DNA of 64,000 nt from Blepharisma stoltei (GCA_914767885.1 CAJZBQ010000010.1:558001-622000); one strand, 5' to 3'; shown: positions 22,068 to 35,860, counted from the first letter of the stretch. Notes: a model not told the origin generated them from the letters alone. Numbers and translations: made by a program.

Positions 22068-23636
22068 ATGATCAATTTAGAAAGGCCAGGGGAAGAGGTT
22101 AAAGATAAAAACACCAAACAAAACTTAAAAAGGAGAATTTCAAGGCTGATTTTAGATATAAACCCTTCTTTAACAGAACAAGAAACTTTTGAAAGGTTTC
22201 CGGGATCGCATCCTGTTTCTTTTACAAGAGATCTATTGGGCGCAACATGCCAATATCTGATTTGTGAAAAGACTGATGGGGTGAGGTATCTTTTGTTTAT
22301 CCCTGCTATACCAAAACTTAGAGGGATTGTAGAGGTTTTTGCTTATCTTGTTGATAGGAAGTTTGCGTTTTGGAAGGTGGCTATTTATAAGAAAAATGCC
22401 ATGCTCAGAATGAGTCCACTTCTAATAACTCTTCTTCATCACGAATTTTATTATCATAGGGCACAGCTTTCCTAGTGCACCTTTATTTGGAATACCAAAT
22501 ATGGCTTAAATCATAGGATTAGAATTTGGCCCATGAAAACAGAGGCATAAGGTTTTACTCCTCCTGGCATTTATGAGGATGGAGACTCTTAGGCTGAGCG
22601 CATAAAGCAGTTAAGTCCGGCGAGGCAATCCATCCCATGATTTTTTTTAGTGAGCTTGCGGCTCATTGTATATGGATAGCTCCCGCTTAATAAAATGGGT
22701 TACGTAGGAATGCCTATCAATGCCGCTAGTGGGAGTCAAAAGGTGGTCTTTACCGATATTAAGACTGCGAGTTATAAATATTAATTATTATAATGTAATG
22801 GAAGGTGGTTCTTTATATCCCAGGGAATATGCTGACTGGGGATAGTTTATTCGATGTTGAGCTTGTCATAGATTATGCTGCTATAAAATAATTTTGATAT
22901 TGTATGTATATTCTATAGAGATTATTGCCTGCTAATAATTATGAAAATAAAAAAAATATTTCTTCCCAATTAAATAGCAATTATATATAACACTGATATC
23001 AGATTATTAGTTTTCGATACTCTTTATGCAAGAGGGATGTGCTACATGCTTAATAATTACTATGAAAGGCTGAGAGCGGCATGGCTTGAGCTAATATATC
23101 CAATTCGTGAAAGTGGGACTAAATCAAAAAACGCAATTGAGCTATTTTTGAAAGATTTTTATAGGACTGATGATATAGATTTCCTCGTGAACTCTATACA
23201 AACCAGGCTCCCACATGCAACTGATGGGATAATTTTTACTAGAGTTGATGCTCCTTATATTGTTGGAACAAACAGCAATATAGTTAAATGAAAACCAAAT
23301 AACTTGAATTCAGTAGATTTTATTATAAAGCCAAGCCAAAATGATGGAATTTACAATCTTTTTACCAAAAATTTGAAAATTATTGAAAAATTTGGGGAAA
23401 TTGAAATATTTGACGAAGAGCAAAGAGAAATAATTAAATATAACCAAAATCTTATTGCGGAGTGCTGCTATTTAGATGGAAAATGGAAGATTCATAAGAT
23501 TAGGACAGATAAAGATACCCCAAATACAACTCTTGTCGCGCAAAGGGTTTTTAAGAGTATATCTGATAATGTGACCGTTGAAGAGTTAATAGCTGCTTTC
23601 AAAGCAAAATCGTTAAAAGCGCATAAATCTCAATAA
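22068..23636 (+). CDS. mRNA capping enzyme, guanylyltransferase
   Basis: The 339-aa protein results after removing a retroposon unit (22371-22798, 428 bp) and a 121-bp insert (about 22884-23004). The nucleotidyltransferase motifs appear in order: motif I CEKTDG (Lys68 is the GMP-accepting residue), then DVELVID, LVFDTLYARG, motif IV DGIIFT, and motif V VKWKP, where TGA at 23289 encodes Trp. RFPGSHPVSF is the conserved N-terminal block. The enzyme transfers GMP to the 5' diphosphate end of nascent mRNA. No triphosphatase domain is fused. The start is the first ATG. Confidence 0.9.
22390..22798 (+). mobile_element. Retroposon R4 in the capping-enzyme gene
   Basis: The 409-bp insert is flanked by a 19-bp duplication (TGGAAGGTGGCTATTTATA at 22371 and TGGAAGGTGGTTCTTTATA at 22799, two differences). 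The right end is AT-rich and tail-like. Removal restores KFAFWKVVLYIPGNMLTGDS between motifs I and III. It has no recognisable ORF. Confidence 0.78.
22884..23006. other. IES-like insert, about 121 bp, in the capping enzyme
   Basis: It contains an in-frame TAA right at its start. TA 22884-22885 can be joined to TA 23005-23006 (or 23008-23009) to give DYAAILVFDTLY, which restores the capping-enzyme region after motif III. Confidence 0.65.
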
Positions 23637-23763
23637 ATGACCACACAAATAATGCTTATTAATAACTAATAAATATTATTTAGAGGAAAATCATATAATT
23701 AGTATAATAGTTTCCATTAATAAAATATTATTCATTTTTATATAAAATAATTACCTAGAGTCC

Positions 23764-26039
<2,276 letters not shown>

Positions 26040-27307
26040 ATTTAATATTATACTGCCGTTTTTTGAAGGATTAATTAAGGTCAAAAAATATTTATATCAA
26101 TTTTCCTTATTTTCTGAGATCTTTTGCAAAAATGAGATAGAACAAAAATTTATCTTGTTTCATTAATTATATAACAAAATTATCTAATAAGTTGTCTTGC
26201 TAACATATATTCAATTTCTGCTAATTTAGAGTAATAAAAAAGCCTTATATTGGACTTTTAAGCATCGAGCTTCTATGAGAAATTACATTAATGCATTATC
26301 TAAACTTGACTTCGCCAAGTATATAATAATTCAAGGGGTAATCTATTTGCCACTTCGCACCTTAAAGCGCTTTTCAAAACACCAAAAATTCCCAAATATA
26401 ATTGGTTTCGCAAAATAAAGTTTTTTGCATGAATTCTTATTATAAATAATTCATATAATTTAAGTTCGAATTAACGATAATCACTTCAATTTGAATTGAT
26501 ATATTTTTGATAAGAAATACTAAAGAATAATTTTAAATAAAAGCTGTTTGATTATATTGAATAATTTTGAAATATAAGCCACTTTATAAAAATGGATAGT
26601 TTGACAGAGAAAACAATAATCCTCTATTATGTGAAGGCTGAATTTACTGAAAAAAGAAATATCTTGCTCTCCTCATTTAATTTGGAGTAAAATGCATGCA
26701 AATTTTATATTTATTTTGGTAGATTGACCCCATTTAAAATTGATCAAAAATTTTTATTTTTTTATAAAAAATAGTACTTTCATATAAATAGCTTGATGAT
26801 ATATTTAATGCTGTAAAATCAAAATTTACTTTATTTTAAAAGGGAAAGTATTAGTAGGATACTTTTTAAATAAATCTAGCGCTTTGAATCTAATTTTATA
26901 AATTATTTTTAAAAAGAAAACCTATAAGCTATAGCGTGAGCACGGTTATAGGTCGATCTTGACTCCCTTGCCCCGCTCCTCCCCCTCACAGTTTCAGTTT
27001 AGATGAAATATGAAAAATCAATTTGAGTCGTTATATAATGATGAACTTGCCCATTTCTTTTTACTATTTTATTTAAAATGAAACTGTCATAGTTGGGAGA
27101 GGTCAGCTATAGATGCTTGTGAAGTATAATCATGGAGAAATTAGGGTAATGCAAAGGTAGTAATGAAGTAAAGCTAAAATTTTTGATGCTACCAATAGCA
27201 ATATCTATATCCCGCGCTTTATAGACCATGGCAATCCAAGTTATTTTAGGACATCATATACATTATTCAAAAAATGAATTACTATTTTCAACTTAATTCT
27301 TGGCTTA
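26040..27307. other. Intergenic AT-rich region with a small inverted-repeat element
   Basis: No gene is supported here. At about 26970-27105 a 135-bp segment has inverted ends (CTCCCCCTCACAGTTTCAGTTT and AAAATGAAACTGTCATAGTTGGGAGAGG read in opposite senses), probably another MITE. The remaining sequence is AT-rich without open frames. Confidence 0.5.
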
Positions 27308-27515
27308 TTATCCAGGCCATATTTTCTTTTTCGTTAAATCTATAATTCTCTGTGTTCCACATCTTCTTATTTCATCTTCTTTTTGGATTATTGAATTTTT
27401 ACTACTATTATCTGTGTTATATGAAAGTGTCTTGATTTTATTTCGATTCATCTCATACTCCCAAGATGCTAAGTTTGCTTTTAGCTGCTCTAACGCATTC
27501 AGCTAATAGCCAACA
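27308..27515 (-). pseudogene. Orphan coding fragment
   Basis: On the minus strand a frame of about 68 codons ending in TAA at 27308-27310 reads like real protein (LNALEQLKANLASWEYEMNR, then an Asn/Ser-rich stretch, RRCGTQRIIDLTKKKIWPG). It has no ATG, and the preceding 140 bp up to the PDE stop is AT-rich. It may be the last exon of a gene broken by inserts, a decayed copy, or a chance frame. I do not recognise it. Confidence 0.3.
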
Positions 27516-27654
27516 CTTTTGAAAAAATAATTATAGGACTTTTTGATGATTTAAAAAATAATAAAATATATTAAAAAAATATAAAAAATATTGTAATGAA
27601 AGTTTTGATTAAATCAATTATTAAAATATTATTTAAATTAAAAAATTGTATTAA

Positions 27655-29715
27655 CTAGGGAATTAAGCAATTTTCCTCCACTTGAGCAGAGCCTAAATAA
27701 TTCGACAGAGCCTCATATAATGGCAACACAATCATCCTTATAAACCCAGCTTGTGACTTCGATATGTCTGTAGTTTCTCTATCGCAGTACATAGATACAG
27801 GCTGTTTCATACTTTTCTCCATATCTCCTTGTCTGAAAAATTCTTCAATGACAAGTTTGCTCCATTTATGATGAAGGTCAATGCTTTTGGCAGCGTGGCC
27901 CACATCTGCAGCTTTGATGCTCATTTTCAAAATGTCGATCCTCTGATCTACTGTTTCGAATTGATTAGGAGGTTTTAAAGCTTTTGCTTTGAACTGTGCT
28001 AATAAATCCCAATGCTTGCTCATATCTGTGGCTAATATCATTTCTATGATGAGTTTTCTAACACTCGTATAGTGCTCAGTATCAAGAGATGCAAGAATAT
28101 TTGCATCTTGGCCTTTTAGCAATTGAAAAGTCGTGGAACAATGCATCATTTCGAGAACAGAATAGTCATTATCTATATAAAAATTACACATATTAGCAAG
28201 ATCGTCTTTGTTGACTATTAAAAACCGATTTGTCAGGCCTGGATGTCCAACGTCATGACCTAAAGCTGCTAAAATAACAGCTAGCATATCATACTCTGAA
28301 AATAGCTCTGATAGGACTGATTGATTAATAAAAAACAGAAAGGATGACAGCACATCTGCTGCGTGGGTCGAATTGTGATACGGGTTTTCTGTCTTATACC
28401 CTTGTTCCATATCTTGGAAAAAGTTGACATAAACCATTTCATTAATATTAAGAATTTCATCCAGCCTAAACTTTTTCATAGAATACTTCCCTACTGTAAC
28501 AAGTGGCTTACCTCTTGTGCATTCCTTTAAAAAAAACATGTCGAAATTTCAGTTCTTCCCTATGTGCTTTAAAACTCCTATCAATTCTTCGACGTCGTAA
28601 ACTTTATAAGTTAAAGCAATTTCGTCAGTTTTTCTGACTCTTAGCTTATTTCTTGGCTTTATTGGGAGGGTTTTTACTTGTTCATTTTGGGTTTGTTTAA
28701 TAAACAGCTTGTCGTCTTCATCAAGACCTTTTGTGATCGTTTCTATATCAGTTGAATAGATATTGGTCTGAGACCTTATTTTTCCGACTACTTTATTTAC
28801 AAGTTCATGGATCCTCATGACTCGGCTTTTGTTGTCGTCTGCTGAAATATCAGCAATAATTTGTTTTGCGTTTGTAAGGGTTTCTAATAAGCAGTCTATG
28901 ATTTCTTCTAACTCTGTTTTTGGCTCGAAACTTCCATGGTTAGCGGCATCGTCAAAACCTTCAGTAGCATTTACGGTCATTTGAAATTTTTTTCTGGTCA
29001 CTACTTCATGTGTATAAAAAGTCTTAGTTTCTACTAAAACTCGATAATAGAAAAATCCGACCTCAAATAGTGTCGTCGCCAAGTGCTGGTTTCCAAGAAT
29101 GTGTGAAATAAGGAATACTACAGCAATCAGAGTATTTCATAGGAAATAATTCAAAAAATTGGTATGGAGAATAAACTTTGATGTGCTTAATAGAACAAGC
29201 AAGCCTGGAAGACAGGACATATAAGTTACTGAGTCTTCATCAAACATTGCTGCTTGAACCGGACCATTGTTTAAAATAAGCATAACTGCTGTCAAAAAAT
29301 AGCTGATCTGAAGCAGCTCAGGACGAATGCTATTGAGAGCCATCGTGTAAAATCCTAGCAGGTATATTGAAGAATTCGCCAAAAATTGCCCCAAAAACAG
29401 TCCTATTTGGCATCCAAAAACTCTTGATGTGCTTTCCTTTAAAGAGACAGCAATGATATAAATAAGCAAATAAACCGCAAGCAGAAAATAATAGCTGAAT
29501 AAAAAGATTTTAAGTCGGTATCGCAACTCAGTTATAATATTTGTAGCACTTGAGTCATTGCTTGTTATCACGTTTTGATAGTGACGCTCAAGAGATCGGC
29601 TTGGAAACTTTAAAATTTTGCCAAGTGGGCTGAGGAAGTGGGTGTTGGAGTGAGCTGAAAAGCCGGATAGAGTGAAAGGATTCTCTTCTGGGTTATTTGA
29701 TTGTCTTGTTCTCAT
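27655..29715 (-). CDS. Membrane-bound 3',5'-cyclic nucleotide phosphodiesterase
   Basis: The 686-aa protein is read in one frame, with TGA near 29140 and 28549 as Trp. The N-terminal third has about six hydrophobic segments (FLFSYYFLLAVYLLIYIIAV and others). The C-terminal half is a PDEase_I domain with metal-binding motifs YHNSTHAADV, LGHDVGHPG and KAADVGHAAK. Class I PDEs hydrolyse cAMP or cGMP. PDEs with N-terminal membrane segments are common in protists. It could tune the PKG encoded at 8.4-11.7 kb. No intron or IES interrupts it. Confidence 0.93.
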
Positions 29716-29744
29716 TGATTATTATGACTCCATGATAATATGAT

Positions 29745-29884
29745 AGTGCAATTGATAGTGTGCGTTTTTATCGAAGTATGTTTTGGTTGAAATTTTTAAA
29801 TAATGTGAGTGATTTGGTAGAAATTTAACAGTTTTTTGCGGTCAAATATCACTATCAAAAGTGAACGATCATTGGACCTGCACC
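29745..29884. mobile_element. MITE-like family D copy
   Basis: It shares ATCACTATCAAAAGTGAACGATCATTGGACCTGCACC (29848-29884, broken here for length: ACGATCATTGGACCTGCACC) with the copy at 51393. The left end is more diverged. It lies just upstream of the PDE gene. The rest of the gap to 30290 is AT-rich and without ORFs. Confidence 0.6.
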
Positions 29885-30290
29885 GATTATTATATTTTAA
29901 AATCAATTTATTACCAATTAAGATGAGCTTAGTGACTAAATTAGTCTCTCAAAAATGAAAGGTTTCTTTTGAAAGAGAAAAACAAAATAAATTGATAAAA
30001 ACATAATCTTGAGTTTGTGCTCCAATTAATGATGCTATGCTTTTTTGACAAGAAATTTAAATAATATTATAATTTTCATAAATTCTATACCTTTTCTAAT
30101 GAAAACTTTTTACTAAACTGCAGGCTATAATAACTTTAGGAATAAATAAGAATTGCAATTTATATGTTTATTGATAATTGCAGATATATACAGATCTATA
30201 GGTTATTATGAAATAACAGCGGCTTTATTATCAAAAGACGAGGTTGGTAATAATAATCTAAGGCAAGCAGTATTATTAAAAGTTCTCTGA

Positions 30291-32063
30291 TTAATAAGGA
30301 TGCTTATGGAACTTAAAAATATCTTCAACTTGTTTCATCACGCCTAAAACAACTTCATCATGATATGGTTTTCCAGCTATTTGAATACCGATAGGCATCC
30401 CAGCAGACACAGCCATAATTTTTTTCGCGGATCTCGTAAACAAATCATTAATTTCACTTTCAAAATTCGTCTCATTTTCTTCAACAAGGCGAACAGGGAC
30501 AATTCCACTTGGGTATTCCACTACATTCCAAAACATACAATAGTCAAGTGCATCAAAGATTTCAACTGTTTTTGTATGAGGAGGAGCTACAGTTGCATAT
30601 GCAGGGCATATAACAGCATCTAAGCCTAAGGAATTCCAGTATTTTGAAAAAGTAGTCTTATAAGAATTAATGGCTCTGAATAAATCAATATATTCAGCTG
30701 GAGTAGCGTTATCTTTTAATTCCAAAGCTCTAAGAACTCTTGGACTGTTGAATAGTTTTAAAAGAAGTCGGAAAAACGGCTTAAGGTAATATTTATCATT
30801 TAAAAACTCAACTATTCTGTAATAATACTGTGGGGTTTCTCCTTGAAGCATTTCTCTTAAAACTTTGTTGCCATGACAGTTGAAGCCATCTTTATAAAGC
30901 TTGACTGCCTGTATAGAGTTAGGAATTTTTATTTCAATTAAAGTATGTCCTAATTTTTCTAATGCTTCTTTGCACTCCCTAATTGCGTTCTTTATGCATG
31001 GAGCACTTTCAAACTGCTCTAAATCATAGAAATATCCAATTTTCAAGTTTTTCGAAGCTGCAGCTTCATTGTACATATTATGATTAAATGGAATTGGGGC
31101 TAACGATAAATCTCTTTTATATTGTTTTTCGACACAGAAGCATTCCATTACTGCTTTTAAGTCATCCACACATCTTCCTATTGGGCCAGATGTTATTCCT
31201 ATAAGATATGCAAGTGGTTCAATATCTCCAGGGTGCGCAGCTCTTACTCCGATATTTGAAACTCTGCCAGGTGTTGGCTTTAGCCCATAAACCCCACAAA
31301 ATGTAGAAGGGATTCTAATTGACCCTCCAATGTCACTGCCTAGCCCAAGAGGTGAAGCTCTACAAGCGACTAATCCAGCTTCTCCACCTGAGCTTCCCCC
31401 AGTAGTGTGATTTTTATTCCAAGGGTTTTTAGCAGTCCCATATATGTCATTTGAAGACTCAATCCAAAGCATCCCTTGTGGAACGTTACTTCTAATGAAA
31501 GGAATTGCTCCAGCGTCTTTTAATAGCTCAAGCAATAAACAGTCAACTTCATCAGGCAAATCAAGCCTCCAAGCACATCCTGAACTAGATGTGCAGCCGA
31601 TTTGGGAAAAATGATCCTTGATACTGACAGGGACACCGTGAAGTGGTCCACAGTTTTCAGGGTTTTGTAGGAGCATTTCATCATGAGCTTTCGCTAAGTC
31701 AAGAGCTTCTTCAAAAGGCTCTTCAGCTGTGAGTTCTAATTTTCTTCCTAAATCATAGGCCCTTCCAATATATGTTGCTACAGCTTCCAAACAAGTAAAT
31801 TTTTTTTCTTTAATTGCAGCTGCAAGCTCTAGGGCGGTCAATGAAAGTATATATTCTTGCTTTTCCTTGTCAACTGGAGGTATTTCAATTTTTTTGGCAT
31901 CTCTTTGAGCTCTTTTTGCTTTCGCTTTATGTCTAAGTCTGCAAGCCACAACTTGTTTTTTAACGCGCGAATAAAGGAATAAGCTGGCACAGACACCAAC
32001 CCCATAGAGAATTCTTTTGTCGACTTTAGAGAGACGTTCACGAATGGTTTCGATAAAATTCAT
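30291..32063 (-). CDS. Fatty-acid amide hydrolase-like amidase
   Basis: This is a 590-aa protein of the amidase signature family. An N-terminal hydrophobic segment (ILYGVGVCASLFLYS) precedes a basic region, as in membrane-anchored FAAH. The Ser-Ser-Lys triad is visible: Lys in GVPVSIKDHF, Ser in TTGGSSGG, and Ser in GSDIGGSIRIP. The substrate-domain C-terminus (AGMPIGIQIAGKPYHD) is conserved. The family hydrolyses fatty-acid amides and esters. The gene is uninterrupted by introns or inserts and has a normal family length. Confidence 0.93.
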   Translation of the reverse strand: MNFIETIRERLSKVDKRILYGVGVCASLFLYSRVKKQVVACRLRHKAKAKRAQRDAKKIEIPPVDKEKQEYILSLTALELAAAIKEKKFTCLEAVATYIGRAYDLGRKLELTAEEPFEEALDLAKAHDEMLLQNPENCGPLHGVPVSIKDHFSQIGCTSSSGCAWRLDLPDEVDCLLLELLKDAGAIPFIRSNVPQGMLWIESSNDIYGTAKNPWNKNHTTGGSSGGEAGLVACRASPLGLGSDIGGSIRIPSTFCGVYGLKPTPGRVSNIGVRAAHPGDIEPLAYLIGITSGPIGRCVDDLKAVMECFCVEKQYKRDLSLAPIPFNHNMYNEAAASKNLKIGYFYDLEQFESAPCIKNAIRECKEALEKLGHTLIEIKIPNSIQAVKLYKDGFNCHGNKVLREMLQGETPQYYYRIVEFLNDKYYLKPFFRLLLKLFNSPRVLRALELKDNATPAEYIDLFRAINSYKTTFSKYWNSLGLDAVICPAYATVAPPHTKTVEIFDALDYCMFWNVVEYPSGIVPVRLVEENETNFESEINDLFTRSAKKIMAVSAGMPIGIQIAGKPYHDEVVLGVMKQVEDIFKFHKHPY

Positions 32064-32536
32064 ATTATATCAGATTAATACTTATGGGTATGTTTTCTTT
32101 AATTGTATTAGATATATCGCTTATACAATTAAGCTATAATGCTTTAATTGTGATATTTCAAGATCATTTTTAAATAAAACAGCGAAATTTATTATGAGTA
32201 ATCTTATACTCAAAAAAATGTGATAATAAATATTCTCCAGTTGATTTAATAAAGAAAAGCTATTGTAAAGTATAGAAAATTCCCTTTAATATCTCTCTTG
32301 AGAACATTAAAAAAATAGTTTTTGCTATTCTCTGGTTTTATAGCTCAGTTTATTTTGTATATAATTTGTTTAACATTATTAGCACCTTGCTCATAAAGTC
32401 TCTCAACTCTCTGATCAAAAGCGTTTTAATTTCTCTGCTCATGCATCTCAAAATTATAATTGACTACTTACTTCCCTCCCATTTTATTAATGTTTTTTCT
32501 ATTCCATAATAAAATTATTTAACTTAATTTCGACAA
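32064..32536. other. Divergent intergenic region
   Basis: This AT-rich spacer lies between the minus-strand amidase and the plus-strand hypothetical gene. No repeat or ORF is seen. It presumably holds both promoters. Confidence 0.4.
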
Positions 32537-33181
32537 ATGAAAAGTGCTTCTCCTATTCCCAGTAAACTAGAAAAGAGAGGACTAATTTCAACCTTAACAC
32601 TAGGTCACTCGCCTATCGTCCATTTAGAAAAAGAAAAAGAAAAGCCAACTAAGCCTATTTCGAAAAGAAGAATTGACGAAGAAAGCCTAACCTGGAGAAC
32701 TCTAAACCCGGCCTACCCAGAAAAACCTTCTCGATGCGTATACGGAAAAAGGAGAGTAACCCCTAACTATGCTGACGATTCTCAAGATAGCAGAAGCACG
32801 AGTGCAGATCTTGCGGTTAAATCACCAAATCCTCAATGCAAGACAAGCAGAGAGCATCCTTTTAGTGGGGAAGCCGTAAAAATCGAAGAAGACTACAAGT
32901 CCATAAGGTCACAAAAGTACCTTGAAAGCCAAGTAATTGGACTCCCTGGATCGAGAGTTAAATGCTATACACCTCCTCCCTCAAACAAAATGCCCAGAAC
33001 AATCTCATCAATAGAAAATTTGCCAGGGTCATTCTTAGTTCCTCCAGAAGATCCTCAAAAAACCCAAAAAAAGCTTAGTCCTTTGAAGCATGAGACAACA
33101 ATGTTTAATCCAGTTATTGAAAAGCCTCTAAAACAAAGCATTACTTTAGAGCAAAGTTTTGATATCTCAGGCCGGTTTTAG
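32537..33181 (+). CDS. Hypothetical disordered protein
   Basis: This is one uninterrupted frame of 214 aa that I do not recognise. It is rich in Lys, Ser, Pro and Glu, with short motifs such as LTWRTLNPAYPEKPSR and KCYTPPPSNKMPRT. There is no signal peptide, no membrane segment and no obvious domain. Composition resembles other ciliate cytoskeleton-associated proteins, which is weak evidence. Confidence 0.65.
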   Translation: MKSASPIPSKLEKRGLISTLTLGHSPIVHLEKEKEKPTKPISKRRIDEESLTWRTLNPAYPEKPSRCVYGKRRVTPNYADDSQDSRSTSADLAVKSPNPQCKTSREHPFSGEAVKIEEDYKSIRSQKYLESQVIGLPGSRVKCYTPPPSNKMPRTISSIENLPGSFLVPPEDPQKTQKKLSPLKHETTMFNPVIEKPLKQSITLEQSFDISGRF

Positions 33182-33222
33182 AGAACTAGAAGATAGTTTA
33201 AATTAATTTCATATTTAATATT

Positions 33223-33912
33223 ATGAAGCTCAGCATTGCCTTATTTGTCAGCTGTGCTTTGGCTTTAAGTATTCCAGATCCTATTAATGATCAAGAACGA
33301 AATGACGAAATCGCTCAATCACAAGTTAGGGCCCGCTATCTATCTTGTTTACTGATTTATAGAAATCTGAAGAAAGAACTTAAGGACTTTGAAGAAATAA
33401 TGGCAGCCACTAAGCATGATAAAGATCTGACCCGCAAAAAGATTTTTGGAGATTTACTATATAGATGTGAAAATACAATGACTCCTAAGCTTGCAGAAGA
33501 GCTTTTGACCGCTGACGAAATGGATCTCGGTAAAGAAGAGCTTAAAGACATTGTTTTAATCAATAAAGAGCAGCTTTTGGATTCTGGAAAAGACATTAAA
33601 TTGACACAGCAGCAAGAAGAATTAATTAAAAAAATCACAGATGTAACTTTTAAGTAGGAAGCAAACAGATCTGATGACGGGTTTGACCAAGAACCCCAGG
33701 TTTTGAGCGATTTTGACATAAATTCATACATGCAGGCAAAAGAGCTTCTCCATCCAGTTTTGCATTATTTCGGGCTTGCAGGAGGGATTTCTCTGCTCTT
33801 ACTTTTAGCATTCATCAGTATTTTTTATTTAGTGATCAAAAAAATCCTAGCTTTAAGTAACAAAGATAAGGCTAAAAAGAAGTCTAAGAAGGCATCTAAA
33901 AAGACTAACTAA
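33223..33912 (+). CDS. Single-pass membrane protein with signal peptide
   Basis: The 224-aa protein results after removing a 15-nt intron at 33643-33657. It has a signal peptide (MKLSIALFVSCALALS) and a helical charged lumenal region (LKKELKDFEEIMAATKHD). One transmembrane segment (GISLLLLLAFISIFYLVI) follows, then a short Lys-rich cytosolic tail ending KKSKKASKKTN. The Lys-rich tail could be an ER-retrieval type signal. I do not recognise the family. Without the intron the frame would stop early at TAG. Confidence 0.75.
33643..33657 (+). other. 15-nt spliceosomal intron
   Basis: GTAACTTTTAAGTAG contains the in-frame stop that otherwise splits the gene. Confidence 0.8.
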
Positions 33913-34043
33913 GACTTTTAACCCAATTTGTGCTGCTTATCCTTAGATTTAATTCTTAATTTATATTAAAAATTGGCTATTTTCTGAACAAACACAGTAG
34001 ATTTCTTTCATAATTTAAATTATTTTATATCAAAACAATAAAT

Positions 34044-35860
34044 ATGTTGAAGAATTTATCTTTAGCACTCATCCTTGTTATTTCCTCTGCAAGGCGAATT
34101 GACATAAGGGAAGACGAAGATATGCTTTCAGCTGTTTCCTGTAAAGCTTATACCTGCAAGACTTCAAATGTTACCATCCCTTCTGGATCTTGTGGGGTTG
34201 TTGTGAACTCCAACGTTTACTTAAAACCTTGCTCCACCGTTGACCCAACTACATCATACTGTAATTATACAAACTTCAATTTCACATGCACAGCAACACC
34301 CACAAGTAGCTCCCTGCAGAATTACCCTGGAGAGCCATGCTCGACGCAGTCAGACTGCAAGTTTGGGACATGCACAAAATCAGTATGCACAGGAGTATTC
34401 ATATTTATCATATATATACAAATTAAATAATCTTTTTAAATTATTTTTCTATAGAAAACTGCATCAGCTATAATTAGCAAATGCAAAAATCTCTTTATTA
34501 GGCTATAAGTAAAGGCAGCAGCTGTGTTATTCATGAACAATGCAGCCCTGGACTCAGATGCTCATCTGGAGGAGTCTGTGTGGATCAACTAGCTATTGGT
34601 GTTTCGGGATGTCGAAGCTATGCTGATTGCGTCAATTATGCAAGCTGCAATGCCACTTATTCTTCATCTAATGGGGTTTGCACTCAATATCACTCTGTTG
34701 CAAATGGATTAGTTGTCACTGATTGTGAAAATGGGTTTTCTGAAATGTGTGCTACAGGTTATAGGATTTTGCTTATATAGAAACCCTGGCTTTTTTAGTA
34801 TTTAATATGGAGAAATTTAAACGAAATAATATATTGTATTAAAACAGGAAGCTGGTTTGGGCAACTAGGGATTAGGATTATTAAAGTCAGGCGTTAGCCA
34901 TATTGGTGACGCAGTCACCAAAGACCTCCCGTACGGGAGGTTCATCCGCTTTTCGACTCCAGCCCAGAGGGTCTATCCCTCTTGCGAGTGCCCTTCCGGT
35001 ACCTTCTGTCTCCTCCTTGCCTTGAGGCTTCAGTCTTGAGTGGGCGGCTTATGGATTTCTGTCTGCTACGGGCGATTGGAGTAGCTTGATTCCAGGGATC
35101 AACTCCTTGGAGTCTATCGGGTGTCGAAGTGCCTTTCTTCGACAGCTACAGGAAAAAGACCGTTCCCCTGTGGCCTGGGCCGAAACCCCCAGTTTCTCGG
35201 TAGAGGAATGCCCATGGGTCCTCGGATCCAAAAGACACTGTTGAGCACCTCCATTTCCAACCACAGGAAAGCAGCCAAAACCTACCGGATACACACCTCT
35301 GGAGCCTGCACTAGATTCTCGGCTCGGAGTCCATCCCAGTTCGCCGTAGCCATAAGGTCTGGACTGCTGCGCCAAGAGAGCAGGTTGACACGTGTCGCCA
35401 TTTTAATGTATTTGGGCAGCTAGGGACTTGTGCAATTGCTCCGACAAGTACTAAAACAATGCCAGTCAGCTGTGCACAAAATACAGATTGCTTGGGAACT
35501 GATGGCACAAATATGATGCTAAGCAGCTGTCAATGTGGCTATAATTCTGGTGCAAAATCCTATTGCAGCGCATTCATTGGAGACACGCCAGGCCAAAATC
35601 TTCTCAGTATGTGGCTAAAAGCCTTAAAAGCTTCAGCTTCAATATGCAATACAGTCAGACGAGATGCAGATCCATGTCTATCTCTTATAGGCTACTTAGA
35701 CTACATAACCGCAGCGGATTTCTACTGAAATTACTATTCCCAAGTCCAAGGAAACGATTTGTGTGTCCAAAACATCTTAACCAAGGCTTATTGGGCATAT
35801 GCAACCGATTCTGCATATCTGATCACATTTGGAGTCCTCTTAATTTCCCTTTGGATTTAA
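34044..35860 (+). CDS. Cys-rich surface or secreted protein
   Basis: The 357-aa protein results after removing two IESs (34396-34507, 110 bp; 34762-34841, 78 bp) and retroposon R5 with one duplication (34856-35410). The remaining length is divisible by three. The signal peptide is MLKNLSLALILVISSA. Repeated Cys modules (PCSTQSDCKFGTC, SCVIHEQCSPGLRC, GCRSYADCVNYASC, SCAQNTDCLGTD) resemble the Dickkopf/EB-like Cys repeats of ciliate surface proteins. A C-terminal hydrophobic segment (LITFGVLLISLWI) ends the protein and could be a GPI signal or membrane anchor. TGA near 35729 reads as Trp. The function is unknown. Confidence 0.8.
34396..34507. other. IES, 110 bp, TA-bounded
   Basis: Joining TA 34396-34397 with TA 34506-34507 gives SVCTGVSKGSSCVIHEQC in frame. 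Confidence 0.75.
34762..34841. other. IES, 78 bp, TA-bounded
   Basis: Joining TA 34762-34763 with TA 34840-34841 gives MCATGYKTGSWFGQLG, leading directly to the retroposon target site. Confidence 0.7.
34872..35410 (-). mobile_element. Retroposon fragment R5 in the Cys-rich gene, 539 bp
   Basis: The 16-bp duplication TTTGGGCAACTAGGGA (34856) / TTTGGGCAGCTAGGGA (35411) has one difference. The minus-strand ORF 35049-35375 is related to the R1 ORF (shared pattern VGN, TEKL.VS, RRKAL/RRF). It contains the palindrome CCTCCCGTACGGGAGG near 34926. Removal restores GSWFGQLGTCAIAPTSTK. Confidence 0.82.

Noticed and set aside
22872-22990. Reading the capping-enzyme break as a long intron
   Set aside because: It has no GT...AG ends, and all demonstrable introns here are 15-16 nt.
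26970-27105. A possible spliceosomal RNA or tRNA gene in the C-rich patch
   Set aside because: I found no cloverleaf, Sm site or other RNA signature, only inverted ends fitting a MITE.
34926-34941. CCTCCCGTACGGGAGG as a terminator or operator
   Set aside because: It lies inside retroposon R5 and is more simply part of that element's RNA structure.
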